Source: DTKY01 sp037440765
GTDB taxonomy: Bacteria > Acidobacteriota > Terriglobia > Bryobacterales > Bryobacteraceae
Direction: 5' to 3'
NCBI GenBank assembly: GCA_037440765.1
Contig: JBBITL010000066.1
Coordinates: 1 to 24,712, forward strand
DNA length: 24,712 nt
Shown piece after piece: positions 1-6,504 of this stretch; position 1 is the first letter of the stretch, and every line of letters begins with the position of its first letter. The position numbers were made by a program, and so were the translations under genes. The notes under the pieces were generated by a model. It was not told the origin of the DNA. It did not search any database and worked only from the letters and a program-made list of their open reading frames with translations.

Positions 1-533
1 TGCACACAAAAGACCAGCGCATGATCGGGCGGGCTCATATACAGACCAACGATGTCGCGCACCTTGCCGATCAACTGCTGATCCGGCGACAGCTTGAAGG
101 TGTCACTCCGGTGTGGCTGCAGGCCGAAGGCATGCCAGATCCGGCTGATCGTCATCCGGCTAAGTCCGGTGGCTTTCGCTAAACCGCGCGTACTCCAATG
201 CGTTTTCCCCCGCGGCGCGCTTTCCAGAGTCCGAATGACCACCTGTTCGACCTCGGCATCGGTTACTTTGCGAGGTGCGCCCGGCCGCGGTTCGTCGCAA
301 AGCCCTTCCAGCCGAGCTTGCAGAAAACGGGAACGCCACTTGCCGACCATGCCCGTCGAGCAGCGCAACTTTGTCGCCACGGCCTTGTTGTGGAGTCCCT
401 CGGCGCAGGCCAGTACGACGCGCGCCCTCCGAGCCACCGCGGCTTGGCTGCGCGCCCGATGCGCCAGCGACTGGAGCCGGTCGCGTTCCTCCTCGGTCAG
501 AATCAAGGGTTGCTTGGGTCGTCCGGTTCGCAT
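1..533 (-). CDS. IS630 family transposase, N-terminal part (partial at window edge)
   Basis: The frame is open from ATG at 533 to the left edge, giving 177 visible residues that start MRTGRPKQPLILTEEERDRL. An AGGAGG ribosome site lies about five bases before the ATG. Residues of about 15-75 form the homeodomain-like helix-turn-helix (ARRARVVLACAEG, then LRCSTGMVGKWRSRF). Residues of about 105-140 form the winged-helix part (HWSTRGLAKATGLSRMTISR, then IWHAFGLQP). The sequence leaves the window at HALVFCV, just before the position where the first catalytic Asp of the DDE domain is expected. No lesion is visible in this half, so the element may be intact and active. Family assignment rests on the HTH architecture and the TA-flanked ends. 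Confidence 0.9.
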   Translation of the reverse strand, partial: MRTGRPKQPLILTEEERDRLQSLAHRARSQAAVARRARVVLACAEGLHNKAVATKLRCSTGMVGKWRSRFLQARLEGLCDEPRPGAPRKVTDAEVEQVVIRTLESAPRGKTHWSTRGLAKATGLSRMTISRIWHAFGLQPHRSDTFKLSPDQQLIGKVRDIVGLYMSPPDHALVFCV

Positions 534-600
534 CGAAGCCTCCTACATCTTAGACGCAAACCAGCTTATTTATGTTGCTTAGTTCTGGGACAAGAGACTA
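1..600 (-). mobile_element. IS630-type insertion sequence, 5' part (runs off left edge)
   Basis: The outer end lies at position 600: on the minus strand the element begins TAGTCTCTTGTCCCAG, followed by a roughly 65-nt leader and the transposase start at 533. The same terminal sequence recurs at both ends of the short element at 9372-9530, which fixes the boundary. IS630/Tc1-type elements insert at TA and duplicate it, and the first two bases here are TA. Only the 5' end and about half of the transposase are inside the window. Its TA belongs to the TAG stop codon of smc. Confidence 0.88.
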
Positions 601-3600
601 GGCCGGCAGCGCCGCGGCCAGCGGCCCGGCAGGAGGCGGCGGCGCCGCCGGTTCGTCCCTCTTCATTTGAACGGAGACCAACCGCGAAATGCCCGGCTCC
701 TGCATGGTGACGCCGTAGAGCGCCTCGGCGGCCTCCATCGTGCGCTTGGCGTGCGTGATAAGAATGAACTGCGTCTGCGCCGACATCTCCTTCAGCAGCC
801 GGCACAGGCGCTGGATGTTGGGCTCGTCCAGCGGCGCGTCCACCTCGTCGAAAATGCAGAACGGGCTGGGCTGGTACTTGAAGACCCCCATCAGCAGGGC
901 CAGCGCCGTGAGGGCCTTCTCGCCGCCCGACAACAGCAGCAGGTTCTGGAGCCGCTTGCCGGGAGGCGACGCCACGATCTCTATCCCTGACTCGGCGGCG
1001 TTGGCCTCATCCGTCAGCCGCATCTCGCCCGTGCCGCCGCCGAACAGCACCTGGAACATCTCGCGGAAATGGCCATTGATAGCCCCAAACGCCTCCGAGA
1101 ACCGCCGGCGCGTCTCCGCGTCGATCTCGCGGATGGCCTTCTCCGTGTCCCGGATCGAATCCAGCAGGTCCTGGCGTTGCGTGTTCAGGAAGTCGTAGCG
1201 CTGCTGCGCTTCCTGGTACTCCTCCAGGGCCTGCGGGTTCACCGGCCCGAGCGCGTCGATACGGGCCTTGAGGTCCTCGTGGCTCTGCTGGATCTCGGCC
1301 AGCTCCAGTTCGCCCGGCGCCGCCTCAAACAGCGCGGCCACTTCCGTGATGGGCGTGTTCAGGTCCTTGCGACTGGTCTCGTCCAGGAAACGCAGCTCCG
1401 TCTGGCGCTTCACCAGCTCGACCTCGATCTGGGCGCGCTTCTGCTGGGCCTCCTGAGCCCCCGCGCGAAGCCCCCGCAGCGCAATGTCGAGGGCCGCCAG
1501 CGACTCACGCAGCGCCGCCTCCCCGGCCGCCATCCGCTCGACCTTGGCCTCCAGCTCTCCGATCCCGGCGGCCAGGCTCGCCGCGCGCTGGTCGAGTTCC
1601 AGGTTGTCGCCGAGCAGCCGGGCGCGCTGCGCGCCCAGCCGCTCCATTTCACCGGCCAGCTCCCGGCTCCGCTCGCCTACCTCGCGCAGTTGTGACTCCA
1701 GCCGCGCCCGCGCCGCCTGCCCGGCGCGGCCGCGCTCCTCCAGTCCCGCCAGCTCGGCGCGTGAAGCGGCATGTTCCTCGCCGGTCCTGGCGGCCTCGAT
1801 CTGATATCGCTCTAACTCGTCCCGGGCCGCCGCCAGGGCGGCTTCTTCCTCCGCCCGGGCTTGCTCCTTTGCGGTGATGCCCCGCTCGGCCGACTCGCGC
1901 TGGCGCCGGGCGCGCTCCTGCTCCTGAGCCAGCCGGTCAAGTTCCAGCCGCGCGAGCGACAACCGGCTGCCCGCCCTGGAAGTTTCCTCGGCCAGCTTGC
2001 GGGCTTCGTGCTCCAGAGCGACCGTCTCTTTCTCCTGCCTCTGCTCGGCAGCGCGCAGACTCTCCAGTTCCTGTTCGAGCGCCGCGATCTCGCCGTCCAG
2101 AGTTCCTATGGCCGCGGCGGTCCGGTCGATTTCCTCCTGCGCCGACTTGACCGATCCGGCCAGTTCGCGCAGTTCCCGCTTCAGGGCCAGCGGCCCGCTG
2201 CCCGTCTTCCTGCCGCCGCTCACGGCATAACCGCTGTAACAGACCCCGTCGGGGGCCAGGAAGTAGAAGGCCGGATACTGGGCCGCCAGCCTGTGCGCCG
2301 CCTCGCGGTCCTCTGCCAGGAAACAGCGCGCCAGGCGCGGCAGCAGCTCGGCCGGGGCGTGCGTGAGCCCATTGGTGAGGCGCAGCACATCGCTCAGGCT
2401 GGCCACTATGCCCGTCTCCGGTCCTATGGGCGGCCCAGCGGAAACGTGATCGTCGAAGGCCGCGCCTTCCTCCGGGTGCACCAGGAACGTGGCCCGGCCC
2501 TCCAGGTCCGTGCGCAGGAGATTTACGCCGGCCTCGGCCTCGGCCCAGTCGTGGACCAGGACGTACTCCAGCTCGTCGTGCAGGAACTCCTCGGCCGCCT
2601 TTTCGTAGGTGGGATCGACCTCCACGAAGTCGGCCAGCACCCCGGCCGGCTTCAGCCCGCCCGCCTCGCCCCGCTCGGCCGCCGTGAACAGGCCCTTGAC
2701 GGCCTCCGTGGTGTAAGCGCGATGCGACAGGATCTCGTCGAGCGAATCCTTGCGCGCCTTGATGCCGGAAAACACCGCGCGCAGCCCGTCCAGCTTCTGT
2801 CTGGCCTCGGCGGCCCGGCTTCGCTGCCCGGCGAGTTCCTGCTCGGCGCGCTTCTTGCGCGTCGAGACCGACTCCAGTTCCATCTGCCGTTCGGCCAACC
2901 GCTGCGAGATTTCATTCCGGGAGGCCGAGAGCCACTCCAGGTCCGACACTGCCGTCTGCTCTTCCTTCTGGAGCCGGCTGGTTTCGCGGTCCACGCCGGC
3001 CAGGTACTCGCTGATCTGAGCCAGTTGGTTCCTGAGCGCCGACGCTTCCCCGAGCAGCCGCAGCACGGCCTGGCGCGACGTCTCGATCTTCTGTTCCCTC
3101 TCGCGCAGGCCCGCGTGCAGCCCCTCGCGCTGGGCCGTGCAGGCGGCGAGCCTGGCCCGGGCCGCTTCCAATTCGCCTTCGAGCGTGGCAGCATGCGCGG
3201 CCTGAGCGCTCAGCTCCGTCTCCAAACCGGAGGTCCGGCCGCCGAGTTCGAGCATCTCGGCTTCGCCCCGCGTCAGCCGCTGCTCTATGGATGCGACCTG
3301 CTGCGCCTGGCTCTCCAGCCGCCCCCTGACGCGCTCGGCTTCCAGCTTCAGCTCCGCCAGGCTCCGCCGGGCCTCGGTCAGTTCCTGTTCCCGGCTGAAG
3401 GTCTCGGCCTGGAGCCGGCTGTACTCGCTCTGGCTCGATGCGGCCTCCTGCGCGGCTCTCTGTGCCTCCTCCACTGCCCGGCTCAGATCTTCGGCCGCGC
3501 GCGCCGCTTCCCGCTCCAGCAGCCGGTAGCGTCCGGCCAGAAGGCGCTTCAACTGCCCGGTCATCTCGCCGCGCAGCTCCTCGAAGCGACGAGCCTTGGA

Positions 3601-4257
3601 CGCCTGCCGTTTCAGCGAATTGACCTGCCTGCCGACCTCCTCCAGAATGTCGAACACGCGGCTCAGGTTCTGCTTGGCGCCTTCCAGCCTGGCCTCCGCC
3701 AGCCGGCGCCGGGTCTTGAACTTGGTCACCCCGGCGGCTTCCTCGATGACCGCCCGCCGGTCCTGCGGGCGCGAGCTCAGAATCTGGCCGATGCGGCCCT
3801 GCTCGATGATGGCGTAGCACTCGGGCCCCAGCCCGGTGCCCATGAAGATGTCCTGGATGTCCCGCAGCCGCGCCGGGTGTCCGTCGATCAGGTATTCGCT
3901 GTCGCCCGAGCGGAACAGGCGGCGGGTGATGACGATCTCACCGGGCTTTTTGCCGTCGCCCGGCTCCCTGGCCTGGTCCCCGTGAGCGTCCGGGTCAACC
4001 AGCGACATGGTTACGGATGCCATCCCCACGGGCTTGCGCTCGCGGGTGCCTGCGAAGATGACGTCCTCCATTCGGCTGCCGCGCAGGCTCTTGGCGGACT
4101 GCTCGCCGAGCACCCAACTGATGGCGTCGCTCAGGTTGGACTTGCCGCAGCCATTGGGCCCGACGACGGCGATTATCCCGCTGCCGTTGAACTTGACTTC
4201 GGTCCGGTCGCAGAACGACTTAAACCCTTGGAGTTCCAACCGCTTCAGCTTGAGCAA
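598..4257 (-). CDS. smc: Chromosome segregation protein SMC
   Basis: This 1219-aa protein is a full-length bacterial SMC ATPase, which dimerises and with ScpA/ScpB extrudes and organises chromosomal DNA. The N-terminal head has Walker A GPNGCGKSN at residues 33-41. Long Glu/Arg/Ala-rich coiled coils flank a hinge near residues 520-640 (GVLADFVEVDPTYEKAAEEF). The C-terminal head has the ABC signature LSGGEKALTAL at about 1109 and Walker B CIFDEVDAPLDEPN at about 1134. The start is TTG at 4257; no ATG occurs in frame until about residue 63, inside the head domain. The C-terminus is an Ala/Pro tail, and the TAG stop (598-600) coincides with the TA end of the IS630 element. The native last codon therefore began with TA and may have been a stop or the first codon of a lost short tail. 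Both ATPase halves are intact, so function is probably kept. scpA and scpB are not next to it. Confidence 0.96.
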   Translation of the reverse strand: MLKLKRLELQGFKSFCDRTEVKFNGSGIIAVVGPNGCGKSNLSDAISWVLGEQSAKSLRGSRMEDVIFAGTRERKPVGMASVTMSLVDPDAHGDQAREPGDGKKPGEIVITRRLFRSGDSEYLIDGHPARLRDIQDIFMGTGLGPECYAIIEQGRIGQILSSRPQDRRAVIEEAAGVTKFKTRRRLAEARLEGAKQNLSRVFDILEEVGRQVNSLKRQASKARRFEELRGEMTGQLKRLLAGRYRLLEREAARAAEDLSRAVEEAQRAAQEAASSQSEYSRLQAETFSREQELTEARRSLAELKLEAERVRGRLESQAQQVASIEQRLTRGEAEMLELGGRTSGLETELSAQAAHAATLEGELEAARARLAACTAQREGLHAGLREREQKIETSRQAVLRLLGEASALRNQLAQISEYLAGVDRETSRLQKEEQTAVSDLEWLSASRNEISQRLAERQMELESVSTRKKRAEQELAGQRSRAAEARQKLDGLRAVFSGIKARKDSLDEILSHRAYTTEAVKGLFTAAERGEAGGLKPAGVLADFVEVDPTYEKAAEEFLHDELEYVLVHDWAEAEAGVNLLRTDLEGRATFLVHPEEGAAFDDHVSAGPPIGPETGIVASLSDVLRLTNGLTHAPAELLPRLARCFLAEDREAAHRLAAQYPAFYFLAPDGVCYSGYAVSGGRKTGSGPLALKRELRELAGSVKSAQEEIDRTAAAIGTLDGEIAALEQELESLRAAEQRQEKETVALEHEARKLAEETSRAGSRLSLARLELDRLAQEQERARRQRESAERGITAKEQARAEEEAALAAARDELERYQIEAARTGEEHAASRAELAGLEERGRAGQAARARLESQLREVGERSRELAGEMERLGAQRARLLGDNLELDQRAASLAAGIGELEAKVERMAAGEAALRESLAALDIALRGLRAGAQEAQQKRAQIEVELVKRQTELRFLDETSRKDLNTPITEVAALFEAAPGELELAEIQQSHEDLKARIDALGPVNPQALEEYQEAQQRYDFLNTQRQDLLDSIRDTEKAIREIDAETRRRFSEAFGAINGHFREMFQVLFGGGTGEMRLTDEANAAESGIEIVASPPGKRLQNLLLLSGGEKALTALALLMGVFKYQPSPFCIFDEVDAPLDEPNIQRLCRLLKEMSAQTQFILITHAKRTMEAAEALYGVTMQEPGISRLVSVQMKRDEPAAPPPPAGPLAAALPA

Positions 4258-4323
4258 GGCGTCTACTCTCTTTCGTGGCCCGCTGTCTTAGCGCACCTGG
4301 CGAGCGGCTCGGGGGATACCTAC

Positions 4324-4352
4324 ATCCTAAAGCCGGGACGGGAAAAAGTAAA
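4324..4352 (-). promoter_or_regulatory. Possible sigma70-type promoter of smc
   Basis: On the minus strand TTTACT (4347-4352) and TAGGAT (4324-4329) are separated by exactly 17 bp. Each matches four of six consensus bases. Transcription would start near 4317, giving a leader of about 60 nt ahead of the smc TTG. This is a pattern match only. Confidence 0.35.
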
Positions 4353-4436
4353 GCGCCATACCATATGCGGGGTGCATAAAGCCAGGGTGCACAGCCGGTG
4401 GCGGTACCCCTCCAGACCTTCTAAACATCCCGGGTC

Positions 4437-4549
4437 AGAAGTCCGCTGAACAGATGCCCCCGCTCGCTTACGCTCGCGGTCCTGTGCTTTCAAGGTGTTG
4501 CACAGAACCGCGACCGTGAGGGAGCGGGCTTGCAGGTCTACGGACTTCT
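4437..4549. repeat. Nested palindromic REP-like intergenic element
   Basis: Two nested inverted repeats share one centre. The outer arms AGAAGTCCG (4437-4445) and CGGACTTCT (4541-4549) are perfect 9-mers. The inner arms 4456-4487 and 4500-4529 are imperfect (about four mismatches and two extra bases over 32) around a 12-nt loop. The core resembles GCTCCCTCACGGTCGCGG, a palindrome widespread between genes in Acidobacteriota and Planctomycetes, whose translation gives PLPHGRGS. It lies downstream of the EamA gene and upstream of smc, so the transcript could form a strong hairpin that ends or protects the EamA message. The rest of 4258-4559 shows no coding signal. Confidence 0.75.
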
Positions 4550-4559
4550 ACTCGGGACA

Positions 4560-5471
4560 CTAGTCGACTTCCACCGCCGTGGGCGCCGGACTGTACCGCT
4601 TCACCAGGGCCACGCCCAGAAAAATCACCGCCATTCCGGCCGCTTCGATCGTGCCGAACGGCTCCCGGTAGAAGAGCCATCCGAGGAAAACCGCCACTAC
4701 GGGATTTACGTAGGTGTAGATCGAGACCAGGGCCACCGGAAGCTTGCTCAGCGCATACACGTACGCGCTGTAACCCAGGATTGAACCGAAGACCATCAGG
4801 TAGACGACAGCCAGCACTCCACGCAGGTCCCAGCTTACGGCCTGGCCCGTTTCGAGCAGCGACAGTGGAAGAAACACCAGACCGGCGGCCAGTTGCTGCA
4901 CGGCCCCGTTCACAATGGGGTGCGCCGCCGCGCGCATGCGGCGCTGGAGGATTGAGCCCAGCGACCAGGAGAAGCTGGCCAGTTGCAGCAGCAGGAACAT
5001 GCCCCAGATTCGCGCGGCCGAAGCCGCGCCCGCGTCGGCCTGCGGCGCCACCAGCAGCACCGCCCCCAGGCATCCCACGAGAATCCCCGCCAGGGCCGGA
5101 GGCCGGAGGCGGTCCCCGCCCGGCAGCGCGGCGTCTATTCCCACCATCCACAGCGGGGAGGTTGTGATTATGAGTGCCGCCAGCCCGCTGGGAATATACT
5201 GCTGGGCCACCGTCAGGCAGCAGTTGCCCACCCCCAGAATCAGCACCCCGTTCAGAGCGGTCCGAAGCAACTCGCGGCCCCCCGGCATTGCGGCCCGCGC
5301 CGCCAGCGCGCCGGCCAGCATCAGGGCCCCGGAGATCGTGAAGCGGATGCCGACCATCGTCACCGGCGGGAACGACTCCAGGGCGACGCGGATGCCCAGG
5401 TACGTCGTGCCCCAGAAAAAGCAGATGGCCGCCAGCGCCAGGTAGGCCTTGAAATACGGGTGGTCGCGCAA
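4560..5471 (-). CDS. EamA/DMT superfamily transporter
   Basis: The 303-aa protein has two EamA repeats, each about 135-140 residues, and roughly ten hydrophobic segments. Repeat one starts AAICFFWGTTYLGIRVALE and carries the IPSGLAALIITTSPLWM segment. Repeat two includes SFSWSLGSILQRRM and ends with VSIYTYVNPVVAVFLGWLFY. This is the fold of inner-membrane drug/metabolite exporters such as RhaT and YdcZ relatives; the substrate cannot be told. The start is TTG at 5471, forced because a TAA lies in frame four codons upstream and the next Met is near residue 39. It diverges from the PfkB kinase with only 53 bp between the two starts, so their promoters must share that gap. The palindromic repeat follows its stop. 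Confidence 0.9.
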   Translation of the reverse strand: MRDHPYFKAYLALAAICFFWGTTYLGIRVALESFPPVTMVGIRFTISGALMLAGALAARAAMPGGRELLRTALNGVLILGVGNCCLTVAQQYIPSGLAALIITTSPLWMVGIDAALPGGDRLRPPALAGILVGCLGAVLLVAPQADAGAASAARIWGMFLLLQLASFSWSLGSILQRRMRAAAHPIVNGAVQQLAAGLVFLPLSLLETGQAVSWDLRGVLAVVYLMVFGSILGYSAYVYALSKLPVALVSIYTYVNPVVAVFLGWLFYREPFGTIEAAGMAVIFLGVALVKRYSPAPTAVEVD

Positions 5472-5512
5472 GCCGCCAGATTAGCATGCGCCGTTGCCCG
5501 CGAGCAGGCTGA

Positions 5513-5518
5513 TAGAAT
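5513..5518 (+). promoter_or_regulatory. Possible -10 box of the PfkB-kinase gene
   Basis: TAGAAT ends seven bases before the TTG start at 5525. Used as a -10 box, transcription would begin at or next to the start codon, giving a leaderless or nearly leaderless message. This fits the absence of a clear ribosome site. No good -35 is seen at 16-18 bp. Confidence 0.25.
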
Positions 5519-5524
5519 CGGGGT

Positions 5525-6454
5525 TTGATACTTACTCTCACTGTCAACCCCGCCATCGACCGGAATGTCGCGGCGGACCGCCTGGTGTTCGAGGACCGCG
5601 CCTATATCCTGTCGGAAAGGCAGTCGGCGGGCGGGCGCGGCATCAACGCAAGCTGCGTCATCCATTCCTTCGGCGGCGCGACGGCCGCCATCGTGCCTTC
5701 CGGCGGCGCCAGCGGCGCGCGGTTCGAGCAACTGCTCAGCGGGTGCGGCTTCCCCGTGCACGTGGTGCGCATCGCCAACGAGGTCCGGCGGAACCTCACC
5801 ATCACGGACAGGACCGGCCTCACGGTGAAGCTGAACGAGTTGGGGCCTCCCATGACGGAGGCCGAACTGGGCGCCGTGGAGGCCACGGTGCGCGAGAAGC
5901 TGGAAGGCGCTTCCTGGCTGCTGATTTGCGGCAGCCTCCCCCCCACCGTGCCGCCGGGCTTCTACTCCGGATTGATCCAGACGGCCCGGCAGCGGGGCGT
6001 GCGGACTTTGCTCGACACCGACGGCGATCCGCTGCGCGAGGGCGTGGAGGAGCGCCCGACGGTGGTGGCCCCCAACCAGCAAGAAGCAGAGAGGCTGCTG
6101 AACCGGGCGCTCATCACGCGGACCCATTTCATCGAGGCGGCCGACCGTATCCGCCAGATGGGCCCCGAATCGGTGGTCCTGTCGCTCGGCAGCCGCGGCG
6201 CCATCGGCGCAAGGGAAGGGCTGATGCTGGAAGCCGTTCCGCCCCGCACGGACGCCGTGTGCCCCATCGGGGCGGGCGACGCTCTGGTGGCGGCCTTCGC
6301 CTGGGCCATGAGCCAGAAGGACGATTTCGCCGAAGCCCTGCGCTGGGGCGTGGCCGCGGGAACGGCTTCCGCCCGGCTGCCGGGGGTGAAGTTCGCCTCG
6401 CTCGACGAGACGAAGGAAATCTACGCGCGCGTGGAGCTGCGGCAACTTACCTAG
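5525..6454 (+). CDS. PfkB family 1-phosphofructokinase / hexose-phosphate kinase
   Basis: This 309-aa kinase belongs to the FruK/LacC/PfkB branch, which phosphorylates fructose-1-phosphate, tagatose-6-phosphate or fructose-6-phosphate. The start ILTLTVNPAIDRNV is diagnostic of that branch. GGRGIN (36-41) is the substrate-binding GGKGxN motif, GSLPP (136-140) and PNQQE (183-187) are conserved family motifs, and PIGAGDALVAAF supplies the anion hole and catalytic base Asp252. The K of GGKGxN is R here. The start is TTG at 5525, immediately before the conserved first strand. No PTS or fructose operon is nearby, so 6-phosphofructokinase activity is as likely as 1-phosphofructokinase. The gene ends 50 bp before comEC on the same strand. 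Confidence 0.93.
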   Translation: MILTLTVNPAIDRNVAADRLVFEDRAYILSERQSAGGRGINASCVIHSFGGATAAIVPSGGASGARFEQLLSGCGFPVHVVRIANEVRRNLTITDRTGLTVKLNELGPPMTEAELGAVEATVREKLEGASWLLICGSLPPTVPPGFYSGLIQTARQRGVRTLLDTDGDPLREGVEERPTVVAPNQQEAERLLNRALITRTHFIEAADRIRQMGPESVVLSLGSRGAIGAREGLMLEAVPPRTDAVCPIGAGDALVAAFAWAMSQKDDFAEALRWGVAAGTASARLPGVKFASLDETKEIYARVELRQLT

Positions 6455-6504
6455 ACTATTTGTGAGAGTCCCCCGGCGCCGGCCCACTACCCGGGTAAGG
6501 ACAC

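Noticed and set aside
1861..4449. 862-aa plus-strand open frame
   Set aside because: It is antisense to smc. Its Leu/Gln/Arg-rich translation mirrors the coiled coil, and it has no domain.
4468..5556. 362-aa minus-strand frame covering the EamA gene
   Set aside because: Out of phase with the transporter. Its end reads through the palindromic repeat and yields the PLPHGRGS artefact.
5360..6487. 375-aa minus-strand frame
   Set aside because: Antisense to the PfkB kinase, whose motifs are unambiguous. His/Gly/Arg-rich with no domain.
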